A DNA stretch of 64,000 nt from Anaerolineae bacterium (GCA_020849765.1 JADLAY010000058.1:62001-126000); one strand, 5' to 3'; counted from the stretch's first letter, positions 34,422-44,030 are shown. The notes: a model not told the origin generated them from the sequence alone. Numbers and translations are program-made.

Positions 34422-35309
34422 TCACTGCTCTTTGGCGGCCAGGCGCCAGGCGGCCTTCATTGTGTTGACCATCAGCATCGTGATCGTCATCGGGCCGACG
34501 CCGCCGGGCACCTTGCTGATGGCGCGCGCGACCTGCGACGCCGACTCGAATTCGACATCGCCGACCCAGCGATAGCCCTTCTCGGCCTCCGGGTCGTCAA
34601 TCTTGTTGGTGCCCACGTCGATGACGACCGCGCCCGGCTTGAGCCAATCGCCCTTGACGAATTCCGGCTTGCCGATGGCGGCGATCACGATGTCCGCCTT
34701 GCGGACGATGTCCTGCATGTCCTTCGTCCGGCTGTGGCAGACCGTGACCGTCGCATCTTCCTTGATCAGCATCAGCGCGACCGGCATCCCGACGATGTTG
34801 CTGCGCCCAATGACGACGGCATTGGCGCCGGAAATCTGGGTGTCCACCTCTTTGAGCAGGGCGATGCAGCCGGTCGGCGTGGCGGGGGTGTACAATGGTT
34901 CGCGGCCTTTCATCGCCAGCAAGCCGATGTTGGCGGGGTGCAGCCCGTCCGCATCCTTGTCGATGCTGACCAGGCGCAGCACTCGCTCCTCGTCGATGTG
35001 CGGTGGCAGCGGCAGTTGCACCAGAATGCCGTGTACGCGTGGATCTGCGTTGAGGGTGCTGACGGCTTCTTCGACCTCGTCCTGGCTCGCGTCTTGTGGC
35101 AGATAGTGCGGGATCGAGTCGAAACCGGCCTTTTCGCAGGCGCGCCGTTTCATGCGCACGTACTGGTGTGAAGCCGGGTCATCACCGGCAAGGACGACGC
35201 CCAATCCGGGCGGATAGCCGTATTGTTCGGTGAAACGAGCTGCCTCTTCGGCAACTTCGGTGCGCATTCTTTCGGCGACGACAGCGCCATCAATAATGAT
35301 TGCGGACAT
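34422..35309 (-). CDS. folD: bifunctional methylenetetrahydrofolate dehydrogenase/cyclohydrolase FolD
   Basis: A 295-residue FolD, interconverting methylene-, methenyl- and formyl-tetrahydrofolate with NADP. Catalytic K54 sits in YVRMKRRAC. Signature QLPLPPHI, KDADGLHPANIG, PATPTGCIALL and the nucleotide-binding GRSNIVGMPVALML are present, as is the C-terminal PGGVGPMT. All expected motifs are intact and length is normal. ATG 35309 has GAAGGAG upstream; the longer open frame to 35420 has no homology. It is divergent from the pilin-adhesin gene. Confidence 0.96.
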   Translation of the reverse strand: MSAIIIDGAVVAERMRTEVAEEAARFTEQYGYPPGLGVVLAGDDPASHQYVRMKRRACEKAGFDSIPHYLPQDASQDEVEEAVSTLNADPRVHGILVQLPLPPHIDEERVLRLVSIDKDADGLHPANIGLLAMKGREPLYTPATPTGCIALLKEVDTQISGANAVVIGRSNIVGMPVALMLIKEDATVTVCHSRTKDMQDIVRKADIVIAAIGKPEFVKGDWLKPGAVVIDVGTNKIDDPEAEKGYRWVGDVEFESASQVARAISKVPGGVGPMTITMLMVNTMKAAWRLAAKEQ

Positions 35310-35508
35310 GAGGATTCTCCTTCCGCACGGTGAAATAAATAAGTCCTGGGGAATTGTATACGCATTCGAACAACTCACCGACAATTTTACCGTACCTTGG
35401 GGCGGAGAGTCAGTTACCATAGAAGATGGCGCGAAAGATTCGCGACATACGATCTCGGCGATTGTGACGACACTGCCGAAAAATGATGTTGGACGAGGTG
35501 TAAAGTCG

Positions 35509-38500
35509 ATGGCGCCCCTAATCCAAAACCGATCAAATAAGCGAGCACAGCGAGGTCAGGCGCTGGTTGAATATGCCTTGATCCTGGCCTTGTTAGCGAT
35601 TGCAATGGCGGTCGCCCTGGCGGCGACCGGCCCGGCGATTGCCGACGTGTTTAGCAATGTCATCTGCAACGTCGCGGGGCAAAACCCGTGCGGTTCGGAG
35701 GTGGCGGATCTGTCGCCCGCGGGTGATCCGAGTGCCTTCTGGCAGACGGTCACCTGGGTGGCGAGCAATCCTCGTGTAGAAAGTCCCTACCCGACGCCGC
35801 CGCTGCGCCCCCCGACGCTCGAACCGACGATTGGCGGGCCGTCCAACACGAATACGCCCGTCAACACACGAACGCCTGTCCCCACGGCTGTTCTTGGCCC
35901 AAGCGCGACGCCGCCCGACAAGGCCTTCTATCTACCCTTTAACGAACCGGTCAAACTCGACCCGAATTCGAGAGCCAACTGGCGGCTTGATCAGGGCGTC
36001 TACCTCGGTGGCGACGAATGGTTCGGTTACTACTATCAAAACACCAGCTTCAGCGGTACGCCTATCAGAGTCAGCAACGTTTCCATCCCCGGCGCGAATC
36101 CCTTGAATGTCAACTTCAACTGGGGCGCTGGCGCACCGATTACGGATCCGAGCTGGAGCGCCACCGATAATTTCTCGGTCAGTTTTGTGCGGCGAATCCA
36201 GGTGCCAGCGGGTGGTCTCCCCGTGCGGTTCAACCTCACTGCTGATGATCGTGCCAGCCTGTACCTATGCCCGACTGAAGCTGCTGCACTGGCGTTGTCC
36301 GGCTGCGATCAAATTCTGAACAACGTCGCTACGGGCACACAGACACGTAACCTGGCAGAAGGCCCCCAGTGGCTGGTGGTCCGTTACGTCGAAAACAGCG
36401 GTGATGCGAGTGTCCGGCTCGATCTTGTCCAGATGAGCGGGGTCAGCCCGGACGACGTCGTCGGCGCAGGTGGCGAATGCGCCTGGGGCATTAAGACGAA
36501 TAGTGATGTGAACACCCTGGACTCGATGTTCGACGAAAACCCGAACAGCGATACCTGGCCCGGTGGGCAGGTCTGTTATCTGGAACTGCGCGGCTGGGTC
36601 GATACTGCCGGTGCGTCGCGCCCGGTCTTGAGCTTCTGGGATGTCTGGGATCTTCCGGCAGGCGTCAACGCCAGCCTCCAGGTCGCCGATTACACCGAAG
36701 ATCACACGGCGCTGGCCTGGCGCACGATCCCGCTGCGCAACGGTGGGACGAACGTGCGCAATTACGAGTGGACGCGCAATGACGTGCCGCTGGCGAACGT
36801 CACGCCCGGCTTGACGACGACGCGCCTCGCCGTGCGCTTCATGCTCAGCAGTGCGGGGCAGTCGGGTTCATTCAACCCGGCGCGCTGGTACGTCGACGAC
36901 ATTCAGGTCAACGACACGCCGGAATCGATCTTCACCGTCGGCCAAACGTGGAATTTCAATGGCGGCAGCCAGAAAGCGGACTTCGTCACCTCCGGGCGTT
37001 GGGATTTGACGACGACACGCACGCACGGCAGCCTCAGCTTTGAAGACAGTCCTGGCCGCGATTACGATATACATTCGCAGGGCACTCCGCGCATCCACTA
37101 CATCGAACTGGCGAATCCGGTCGATGTCACTGCCGCGACCGCGCCTGCAGCTGATAGTGAGGGCGATACGGGCGTCCCGCTGCTCAGCTTCTGGCATGCG
37201 TTCCAGGTCGCGCCTGGCACGCAACTCCAGGTGCAGTACACGCGTGACCCGCGTGACACGATACCCGATGTCTGGAACACGATCGGGCTGGATCCTACGT
37301 TGCCCGTGGGCTTGCTCTACAACAACACAGGCAGCACGGTCGTGCCCAGCCTGGTCATGCGCCCAATCGAGATTTTGCTCAGCGAGATTCCGAACTGGAA
37401 TACGGCTCCCTTCCGCCTCCGCTTTGCCCTGATCGTGCTCGGTTCGACAACCAGTGATGGTTGGTGGGTCGACGACATCAAGATCGAGCGCGATGGCGGC
37501 GCAAGATACACCGCTTACCCGTTCATTGACGGCGCAGAGAACGACGACTTCACCGAAAAGAATTGGGTGCGCCTGGGAACGTGGGCGACGCAGTTGGGTC
37601 TTGGTGTGCGCGAGAACGGCTTCCAGACCGGCCGCGCTTATGCCGACTCGCTGAATACCAACTCGATGACGAACGCGTCGACGTCGATGGAGATGAAACG
37701 CTACATCGACCTGTTCTACGATACGCCCGCCAACACGAGTGATCCGGGCGGCGCGGGTGAAGCGCTGACCGGCACAGTGGCCGAACGCCAGAACGTGACC
37801 CGGCCCATGCTGACCTTCTGGCACCGGCGCGACGTGCGCGCGGGGACGACCTTTGCCATCGACATGACAACGGCGGATCTGGAAGATGCCGATTCGACGA
37901 CCGACCTTGAATGGCATCAAATCTGGTCTTACACGGCGCCGACCAGCAACCCGTCGAACAGTATCACGCGCTGGTATGAGAATGCCTGGGAGCGGGTCGA
38001 GATTGATCTGTCGCAAGCGCTGCTGACGACGACCGCATCGAATCTCAATGCGCTGCGCACGGGCGGTACCAACACCGACGACGACTTCCGCATTCGCTTC
38101 CGCATCGTCAGCGGTAACACGACCGGCGACGGCGTGCTGATCGACTGGATTCAGATCAAGGAACTGCCGGAACTGGTGCACAGACTGTGGGATGGCACTC
38201 ATGCCACCTATGGTGCTGGCAACGGCTCGCGCCTTGAAGACTACGTCGAAACTGTGTTCCCGGCCTCACTGCCGAGCGTTCGTGAACGCTGGTATGTCGA
38301 CGTCGGCGAGTGGACGATGATGCAGGAAACGCCGACCAACGGTGACATTGCACGCAGTGGCAGCTTCGCCTTCCACGACTCGCCGCAGGCGGATGCGTCG
38401 TCGCTCAACGATTACCCTCAGGATGCTTACGTCATTCTGGAACTGCGCACGATCATCGATCTGCGTGGCACGGATGTGGCCAAGAACCCGACGCTCTACT

Positions 38501-39924
38501 ACTGGCAGCGCTATAGCGTTCAGAGTAATGATCGTTTCCGGGTCGAAGTCGCGGTCGAAGATACGACGCAGACGGTCTCCCAGCAAAATCGCCTCCCCGG
38601 CTGGGCCGCCTGGCAGGAGCAAAATCCGCTGCCCTACACGGAGATGGGCAATGGCAGCAACGGCGCAAGCGTCGGTTGGCAACAGCAGATGCTGTCTCTC
38701 AACAGCTTCGTCGGCAAGCGGATCAGGCTCCGCTGGGTCATCAATTCGATGAACAGCAGCAACGACGATGATGGCTGGTATCTCGATAACGTCCGCTTTG
38801 CTTACAATGGCTTTGGAGCCGGTACCACGACCCCCGTCCCGCTGCCGTTCTTTGACGACGCGCAGAGCGTCAACAACTGGATCATGGAAGGCACCTGGGG
38901 CCTGGCCTCGGATCACTTCCGCAGCTCGCTCGGCGACAGCGGCGGGCCGACCCTGTGGCGTGGCTACTGGTTCAAATGCGGCAACGCGCCGGATGGCAAC
39001 CAGATAAGCAGCGAAGGGTGCAGTTGGAGTGGTATGTTCAATACCTACCAGCGGAGTTGGCCGAAACCCGGCACCACGGCGACGACTCTGCCGGCGCTGG
39101 GTCCCTACACCGGGCCATTGCCGCCCACGGAGAACGTCTCCTCGATCTATACCTTGATGGATCCGACCGTGCCCGGCGAAACGCCGCTCGGTGGCACCCT
39201 CGGCTCGGATTACACCGACAACACGGGCGCGCGCTACATGCGGGTGATCACGTTCAATCCCGGCGTCTACACCTTCCAGATTTCGCACGACGATGCTGCG
39301 CGCATCTGGGTCAATAACACGACGGACTTGGCAGGCCTGGCCAGCCAGAGTAATGGCTGGATCTACAACAACACGTCCTATATGGATCGATCGACGCTGA
39401 CGACGAAATATATCGCCGTCAATAGTACTGGTCCGATCACGCGTATTGTCGGTGCCGACATGTTCAACCAGGGTGGCCCCGGTCATCTCTATCTGAACGT
39501 GGGGCGCGACAGCCACTCGTTCACGGATAGCCCGAACCTGCTGGCGGGCTCCAGCTACAGCACGGTCTATTCGCAGCGACCGGCCAAGACGGCGATGATC
39601 CTGAATGGCTACTTCAACCTGAGCGGCCTGACCGACCCGACGCTCCAGTTCTACTACATCGGCGATCTGCGCAACAGTGCGCGCCTGTACGTCGAATTCT
39701 CGTCGAACGGTGGGTTTAACTGGACAGAGCTCTGGAACTGGGGCAACGGCAGCAGTTGGACGCCGGATTGGAACCGGGCGACGATACGCTTTGCCTCCAA
39801 CAGCACGTTCAACGCCCTGAGCGCGACGGCGAAGTCTCGCATCATGATCAGGTTCCGCCTCAACAGCGGCAGCAACAATCGTGACGGCATCTATTTGGCC
39901 GACATCGCGGTCGAAGATCCGTAG
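35509..39924 (+). CDS. Flp-type prepilin fused to a giant adhesin-like protein
   Basis: A 1471-residue protein. Residues 1-55 match type IVb Flp pilins: RAQRG|QALVEYALILAL with the peptidase site after G16 and E21 at mature position +5, then GPAIADVFSNVI. A Pro/Thr linker spans 92-137. The rest is extracellular: a PA14-like segment (about 138-300; EWFGYYYQNTSFSG, RFNLTADDRASLYL), then repeated jelly-roll units each closing with a variant of WYVDDIQV, WWVDDIKI, LIDWIQI and WYLDNVRF, then a second PA14-like segment (NPGVYTFQISHDDAARIWV) and a last jelly roll. ATG 35509 has GGACGAGG upstream; open frame before it overlaps folD. I infer export by prepilin peptidase/Tad machinery and a role as pilus tip or surface adhesin. 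Tad genes are not in the window. Confidence 0.8.
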   Translation: MAPLIQNRSNKRAQRGQALVEYALILALLAIAMAVALAATGPAIADVFSNVICNVAGQNPCGSEVADLSPAGDPSAFWQTVTWVASNPRVESPYPTPPLRPPTLEPTIGGPSNTNTPVNTRTPVPTAVLGPSATPPDKAFYLPFNEPVKLDPNSRANWRLDQGVYLGGDEWFGYYYQNTSFSGTPIRVSNVSIPGANPLNVNFNWGAGAPITDPSWSATDNFSVSFVRRIQVPAGGLPVRFNLTADDRASLYLCPTEAAALALSGCDQILNNVATGTQTRNLAEGPQWLVVRYVENSGDASVRLDLVQMSGVSPDDVVGAGGECAWGIKTNSDVNTLDSMFDENPNSDTWPGGQVCYLELRGWVDTAGASRPVLSFWDVWDLPAGVNASLQVADYTEDHTALAWRTIPLRNGGTNVRNYEWTRNDVPLANVTPGLTTTRLAVRFMLSSAGQSGSFNPARWYVDDIQVNDTPESIFTVGQTWNFNGGSQKADFVTSGRWDLTTTRTHGSLSFEDSPGRDYDIHSQGTPRIHYIELANPVDVTAATAPAADSEGDTGVPLLSFWHAFQVAPGTQLQVQYTRDPRDTIPDVWNTIGLDPTLPVGLLYNNTGSTVVPSLVMRPIEILLSEIPNWNTAPFRLRFALIVLGSTTSDGWWVDDIKIERDGGARYTAYPFIDGAENDDFTEKNWVRLGTWATQLGLGVRENGFQTGRAYADSLNTNSMTNASTSMEMKRYIDLFYDTPANTSDPGGAGEALTGTVAERQNVTRPMLTFWHRRDVRAGTTFAIDMTTADLEDADSTTDLEWHQIWSYTAPTSNPSNSITRWYENAWERVEIDLSQALLTTTASNLNALRTGGTNTDDDFRIRFRIVSGNTTGDGVLIDWIQIKELPELVHRLWDGTHATYGAGNGSRLEDYVETVFPASLPSVRERWYVDVGEWTMMQETPTNGDIARSGSFAFHDSPQADASSLNDYPQDAYVILELRTIIDLRGTDVAKNPTLYYWQRYSVQSNDRFRVEVAVEDTTQTVSQQNRLPGWAAWQEQNPLPYTEMGNGSNGASVGWQQQMLSLNSFVGKRIRLRWVINSMNSSNDDDGWYLDNVRFAYNGFGAGTTTPVPLPFFDDAQSVNNWIMEGTWGLASDHFRSSLGDSGGPTLWRGYWFKCGNAPDGNQISSEGCSWSGMFNTYQRSWPKPGTTATTLPALGPYTGPLPPTENVSSIYTLMDPTVPGETPLGGTLGSDYTDNTGARYMRVITFNPGVYTFQISHDDAARIWVNNTTDLAGLASQSNGWIYNNTSYMDRSTLTTKYIAVNSTGPITRIVGADMFNQGGPGHLYLNVGRDSHSFTDSPNLLAGSSYSTVYSQRPAKTAMILNGYFNLSGLTDPTLQFYYIGDLRNSARLYVEFSSNGGFNWTELWNWGNGSSWTPDWNRATIRFASNSTFNALSATAKSRIMIRFRLNSGSNNRDGIYLADIAVEDP

Positions 39925-39984
39925 TCATCAGCCTGACCCCGGCCTTTCAATCCAATGGCCGGGAGTCGACCCTTCTCAAGCCAC

Positions 39985-40018
39985 AACCCCTCGCCAAGCC
40001 AGCGAGGGGTTTGTTTTT
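39985..40018 (+). terminator. Rho-independent terminator after the pilin-adhesin gene
   Basis: A 10-base perfect stem AACCCCTCGC/GCGAGGGGTT has a 7-base loop and is followed by TGTTTTT. It lies 60 bases after the stop and argues against the upstream starts of the next gene. Confidence 0.9.
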
Positions 40019-40098
40019 CATGCTTTTTTCTCATGCCGAGTTTGACTGAACCTGATAAACTGATGTCATTCAGCAGTCGGTCTCACGACGAGGTCATG

Positions 40099-41097
40099 AT
40101 GGTCAGCGCATATCCCGGCATCCTCTTTGCATTGATAGGCCCGGCTGGCGCAGGCAAGAACACGGTCATGGATCGCGTTCTTGCGTCGCAGGCGAACATA
40201 CGGCAGCTCGCGACGGCGACGACACGCGGTCAGCGCGCGGGTGAGATGGAAGGGCGCGAGCATTACTTCGTCAGCCGCGATCGTTTCGAGACGATGCTGC
40301 GCGAGGGGGCCCTGCTCGAACATGCCATCGTCCACGGCGAATACTACGGCATCCCCCGCGCGCCGCTGGAAGCAGCCCTGCGCAATGGCGAGCTCCTGTT
40401 CGCCGATGTCGACATGCTCGGCGCGCAGGCAGCGCGAACCGCCTTCCCCGACAACGTCATCCTCGTTTTCGTCCAGCCGCCGTCGCTATCCGCGCTGGTC
40501 GAGCGCATGCGTGAGAGTCGCGGCGAAACCGAGGCGCAGATCGGCAGGCGCTTGCTGCGCGCGCCATCCGAGATGGCGTTTGCGCCCCAGTGCGATTACA
40601 TCATCACCAATGATTCGCTGGAGCAGGCGACCGGGGCCTTGATGGCAATCGTGACGGCGGAGCTGGCCCGGCGCACCGTCCGCCAGCTTGCCCAGCGTCC
40701 GCCGCGTCCCTTGTACATGGATGCCTGCGCCGTCGTTACCTATCACGGCCAGGCCGTCGTCACCGAGGCGGATCGCAAGCTGCCGAGCGAGGCCTTTGCC
40801 CTCGAGTCGATGCCGCACGTGGCCGCCTTCCACGCCGCGACGCGCAGCCTGGCCAGCGTACCGGCCTCCGACGCCTTCACCACCCTCGACGAAGCCACCG
40901 ATGGCTATATCCCGCCCGTCTATGTCGAAGATGACAGCAACACCGACGAAGATCGCTTCCGCTATTTTTACGTCCTGCGCTTCTCGACACCGCTCGATCC
41001 GGCTCGTGGCTACCGGCTGGTCGATCTCAGCGCGCTGAGCCTGCCCGTTGCCGTCCGTGAAGCGGTCGGCGAACCGGCGATGTCCGACGAACGATGA
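40099..41097 (+). CDS. guanylate kinase-like protein with extra C-terminal domain
   Basis: A 332-residue protein. Residues about 1-190 are a guanylate kinase: P-loop GPAGAGKNTVMDRVL, GMP-binding TTRGQRAGEMEGREHYFVS, EHAIVHGEYYGIPRAPLEAA, LFADVDMLGAQAAR and the lid region ESRGETEAQIGRRL. A further 130 residues (RPLYMDACAVVTYHGQAVVT onward) form a domain I cannot name; it starts like a Nudix strand but no Nudix box is present. Ordinary Gmk ends near residue 200. Start ATG 40099 has GAGG five bases upstream; 40096, 40063 and 40033 are in frame too. The stop overlaps the next ATG (ATGA), so it is translationally coupled to the YgfZ/GcvT-like gene. Confidence 0.8.
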   Translation: MVSAYPGILFALIGPAGAGKNTVMDRVLASQANIRQLATATTRGQRAGEMEGREHYFVSRDRFETMLREGALLEHAIVHGEYYGIPRAPLEAALRNGELLFADVDMLGAQAARTAFPDNVILVFVQPPSLSALVERMRESRGETEAQIGRRLLRAPSEMAFAPQCDYIITNDSLEQATGALMAIVTAELARRTVRQLAQRPPRPLYMDACAVVTYHGQAVVTEADRKLPSEAFALESMPHVAAFHAATRSLASVPASDAFTTLDEATDGYIPPVYVEDDSNTDEDRFRYFYVLRFSTPLDPARGYRLVDLSALSLPVAVREAVGEPAMSDER

Positions 41098-42179
41098 CCG
41101 ATCTGCTCGACATCCACCGCGGGCAGGGCGCCCGGCTGGCCGGGGACGGCATCCCGCTCGACTACGGCGATCAGGCGGCGGAATATCACGCCGCGCTCAA
41201 TGCCGCCGTCCTCATGGATCGGTCGCACGAAGGCCGACTGACGCTGGTCGGACGCGACCGGCTCGCGCTCATGCATCGCATGTCCACTAACGATCTGGAA
41301 TCCCTGGCCCAGGACATGGGCTGCGCGACGCTCTTCACCACGCCGAACGCGCGCATCCTCGACCGGGCGCAGGTCTTCAACCGCGGCGACGACACACTCG
41401 TCCTGACCGAGCCAGGGCGCGGCCCGGCACTGCAAACCTATCTCCCGCGCAACATCTTCTTCAACGACGAGGTACGGCTGGCGGATCTGGCGGGCGAGAC
41501 GCACCAGTTCGTGCTCCACGGCCTGGCAGCGGGCGCTGTCCTGTCTGCGTTGGATGCTGCTCTGGCCGATGTGCCCCTCTTTGGCGCGGCTCGGATCACT
41601 CTGGCGGAGACGCCCGTCTACGCGGTGCGCGTCAAGCCGGTCAGCGGGGATGCCTGGACGCTAATCGTCCCGCGTGATCGCGCTGCTCAGGTTTGGATGG
41701 CGCTGATCGCGCTCGGCGAGCCACACGGGCTGCACCCTGCCGGATCGCTCACTTACAACACGCTGCGCATCCGCGCCGGGCGACCGGCGGCCCGCTCGGA
41801 ACTGACCGATGCCTTCATTCCGCTCGAGTTGGGCTTGTGGGACGAAGTGAGTTTCAGCAAGGGCTGCTACACCGGCCAGGAGATCATTGCGCGCATGGAG
41901 AGCCGGGGGCGCCTGGCGCGCACGATCGTGCGCCTGCGCCTGGATGCCGCACAGCCCGCGCCAGCCGATCTGATGTTGGCGACCGGGGGACGCAGCGCGG
42001 GGACGCTCACCAGCAGCGTCACCACGCCCGATGGCGAGCACCTGGGCATCGGTGTCGTCAGGATGGCGCACGCGCAGGTCGGCGCGCAGTTCAAGGCCGG
42101 AGAGACGACCGCCACCGTCGTCGATCTGGCGGGCGTGCAGCCTGTGGATCTACGCGAAGAAGACGAAGCGACCTCCTAG
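41094..42179 (+). CDS. YgfZ/GcvT-like folate-binding protein
   Basis: A 361-residue member of the aminomethyltransferase fold. The diagnostic YgfZ motif KGCYTGQE is present near residue 257, followed by IIARMESRGRLARTIV. The N-terminal region (DYGDQAAEYHAALNAAVLMD, LTLVGRDRLALMHRMSTNDL) is like GcvT. YgfZ proteins use tetrahydrofolate in repair or assembly of certain iron-sulfur enzymes; true GcvT lacks the Cys motif, so I favour YgfZ. It is coupled to the upstream kinase gene by a 4-base overlap, and its stop overlaps the stop of the convergent gene at 42176. Confidence 0.87.
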   Translation: MTDLLDIHRGQGARLAGDGIPLDYGDQAAEYHAALNAAVLMDRSHEGRLTLVGRDRLALMHRMSTNDLESLAQDMGCATLFTTPNARILDRAQVFNRGDDTLVLTEPGRGPALQTYLPRNIFFNDEVRLADLAGETHQFVLHGLAAGAVLSALDAALADVPLFGAARITLAETPVYAVRVKPVSGDAWTLIVPRDRAAQVWMALIALGEPHGLHPAGSLTYNTLRIRAGRPAARSELTDAFIPLELGLWDEVSFSKGCYTGQEIIARMESRGRLARTIVRLRLDAAQPAPADLMLATGGRSAGTLTSSVTTPDGEHLGIGVVRMAHAQVGAQFKAGETTATVVDLAGVQPVDLREEDEATS

Positions 42180-43390
42180 CGGCGATTGCGCTTGACGGCC
42201 ACGCTGAAGCCGAAGCCCAGCCCGAACAGGACGCCGGTCAGCACGATGGCGGCGACGATCTGCAGCGCGCCGATGGCGATCATGTCCATGAACGTCAGCT
42301 CGGCGATCCGGACGATCCCCAGCCGCAGCAGCAACCCCAGACCATAAAACAGCGCCAGGCCACCGGCGATCAGCGTCAAGCCCATCACGTGCACCGGCGA
42401 GCCACGGTATTCGCGCCGGTCGAACACGATCCGGAACGGCGAGATTCCGCGCACGAGTGCGTACAGACCGAGCGCCAGCATCACGCTGCCCAGCCCGATC
42501 ACGACCGCCTGGAGCGACACGCTGGAGACGGTGCTCACGTCGATTTCGAGCGATTGGAAGGCGCGACCCAGCAGGGCAATCTCACCCACAGCCAGCAGCG
42601 CACCGAGGACGATGCCGGTCGCGGTCTTGCCCAGGCTCTCGTAGGCCACCGCGTAGGCTTCCGCGGTCTCGCGTTCTTCGGAGACGACCGCCGTCGCCAT
42701 TTGCGTCTCGCTCGGATGCTTACTGCCGGGCAGCAGTTTCTCTTCGACGAAGCGCTGGCGCAGGTATGGATCGGCCAGCAGCAGCATGGCCGACTGCGGC
42801 GTCTTCTGCGTGACCTCGATCGCCGCCTCGGCGAAATCGTTGTCGTACTCGATGTGCGGGTTATGTTGCAGCAGACGGCCCAGCGTTTCGACGGCCAGCA
42901 GCGGCTGGTGACGTTCGTGCATCCTCATCGCGTAACGGATCTGCACGTCTTCCGGGATCTTCAACGATTCGGCGAAGGCGCCCATGTCGTAGTCGAGCAC
43001 GCTCGCCATATCGAGCAGACGATTCTGCAGGCGTCCGAGCGCATCGCCATCCATGCGCCCGTCGATCAGCGCGTCGGCGACGATCGCCGATTCCAGGGCG
43101 CGCGTCGCATTCGTGAAGTCGTCTTTGTCATAGGCGTGTTGAGCACTTTCCAGGCAGCCCTCGGCGTAGGCAAACATGCGCCGGAGCATCTGCGGCTTGT
43201 GGTGGAACGCCATGATCATGTGGATGCGCGTCTGCGGCGGTTGGGCGACGAAGGCCTCGCACAACTGCTCCGCCAGCCGGATCGTCGCCTTCTCCACGTT
43301 ACGGCGCTCAAACCGGCCCTGCGTTTGCGAGAGCGTGACGGTCTTTTCCTCGTACTCACGCAAGGTGCTCATTGTCTTCGAAACGGCCAT
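42176..43390 (-). CDS. membrane protein with N-terminal helical cytoplasmic domain
   Basis: A 404-residue protein not recognised. Residues 1-240 are soluble and helical, without clear TPR consensus but with repeated paired helices (AEQLCEAFVAQPPQTRIHMI, YAEGCLESAQHAYDKDDFTN, LAVETLGRLLQHNPHIEYDN). Residues about 250-404 hold four or five membrane spans (TGIVLGALLAVGEIALLGRA, VVIGLGSVMLALGLYALVRG, LTLIAGGLALFYGLGLLLRL, IVAAIVLTGVLFGLGFGFSV). The tail is basic (AVKRNRR). ATG 43390 is chosen because GGGAGG lies seven bases upstream; ATG 43405 is the alternative. Its stop overlaps that of the YgfZ-like gene. Confidence 0.7.
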   Translation of the reverse strand: MAVSKTMSTLREYEEKTVTLSQTQGRFERRNVEKATIRLAEQLCEAFVAQPPQTRIHMIMAFHHKPQMLRRMFAYAEGCLESAQHAYDKDDFTNATRALESAIVADALIDGRMDGDALGRLQNRLLDMASVLDYDMGAFAESLKIPEDVQIRYAMRMHERHQPLLAVETLGRLLQHNPHIEYDNDFAEAAIEVTQKTPQSAMLLLADPYLRQRFVEEKLLPGSKHPSETQMATAVVSEERETAEAYAVAYESLGKTATGIVLGALLAVGEIALLGRAFQSLEIDVSTVSSVSLQAVVIGLGSVMLALGLYALVRGISPFRIVFDRREYRGSPVHVMGLTLIAGGLALFYGLGLLLRLGIVRIAELTFMDMIAIGALQIVAAIVLTGVLFGLGFGFSVAVKRNRR

Positions 43391-43559
43391 TGCCAGACCT
43401 CCCAAAGCTATTCTTTGGTTTACAATTTGTTATTATCGTACGAGTCCAATCCTTGCGCCATCATCTCAGGTTGCGTAAGGGACAAATTGTGAAAAAAGTA
43501 TGGCTCTGGCTGGTGTGTGGGGATGCGGTGACGAGCCGGATTCACGCCCGTCGCGAACG

Positions 43560-44018
43560 CTATAGATCGGGCGGCGCGGAGTCGAAGAACAGTGCCCACC
43601 AGACGACCCACGGCTCGGATTGCGGCGGCGACGTTTCGACCTCGATCAACGGCGCATCGACCGGCGCGCTCTCGACGTCGACGGCGGACGGCACCGGGAC
43701 GACCAGCACTTCCCCTGGCCGCACCATCTTGCCCTCGTCGCGTGCCCAGGCTTCCACGTACGCGTCGCTGCGCACGTAATCACGCTCTTCGATCAGGTCA
43801 GATTGTTCGTCGCGCAGGCGCTCGATCTCACCACTGACTTCATCGTAGGTTTGCTGTAATGGCTGTGTGGCGGCGATGCGGCTGCTGAAATTGATCGCCA
43901 GGATCAGCGCAATCGCCAGGATCGCCGCAAACATAATCTGGACGCTGGAGGCCTGGCCGCCGCGTTTGCGCTGCGGCGCTTTTTGCACATTCGGCGTGGA
44001 GGAAGGTTCACTGGACAT
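43560..44018 (-). CDS. septum formation initiator (FtsB/DivIC-like) protein
   Basis: A 152-residue bitopic membrane protein. A basic N-terminus (PQRKRGGQASS) precedes one membrane span (about 26-46, IMFAAILAIALILAINFSS), then a coiled coil (QQTYDEVSGEIERLRDEQSD, LIEERDYVRSDAYVEAWARD) ending EGKMVRPGEVLVVPVP, the FtsB/DivIC pattern of EARxxLGMVKPGE. The C-terminus is an acidic tail of about 40 residues. It probably belongs to the cell-division FtsQLB-like complex. A perfect TATAAT on the minus strand (44025-44030) sits very close to the ATG, so the mRNA might be nearly leaderless. Confidence 0.8.
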   Translation of the reverse strand: MSSEPSSTPNVQKAPQRKRGGQASSVQIMFAAILAIALILAINFSSRIAATQPLQQTYDEVSGEIERLRDEQSDLIEERDYVRSDAYVEAWARDEGKMVRPGEVLVVPVPSAVDVESAPVDAPLIEVETSPPQSEPWVVWWALFFDSAPPDL

Positions 44019-44024
44019 GCGGCC

Positions 44025-44030
44025 ATTATA
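44025..44030 (-). promoter_or_regulatory. candidate -10 box of the FtsB/DivIC-like gene
   Basis: TATAAT on the minus strand ends seven bases before the ATG. A start site at the usual distance would fall at or next to the start codon. The -35 is not recognisable. Confidence 0.35.

Noticed and set aside
36868..39516. Minus-strand frames of 444 and 416 codons
   Set aside because: They lie wholly inside the pilin-adhesin gene and have the biased composition of shadow frames.
40690..41097. Nudix domain at the end of the guanylate kinase-like protein
   Set aside because: The beginning resembles a Nudix strand, but the G-x5-E-x7-REUxEExGU box is missing.
41693..43492. 599-codon plus-strand frame
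   Set aside because: It crosses the YgfZ gene in another frame and then reads antisense through the membrane-protein gene; low-complexity His/Arg/Gln peptide.
43488..43779. Possible short plus-strand gene beginning GTGAAAAAAGTATGG
   Set aside because: It soon overlaps the FtsB/DivIC-like gene antisense and turns into Ser/Thr-rich shadow sequence.
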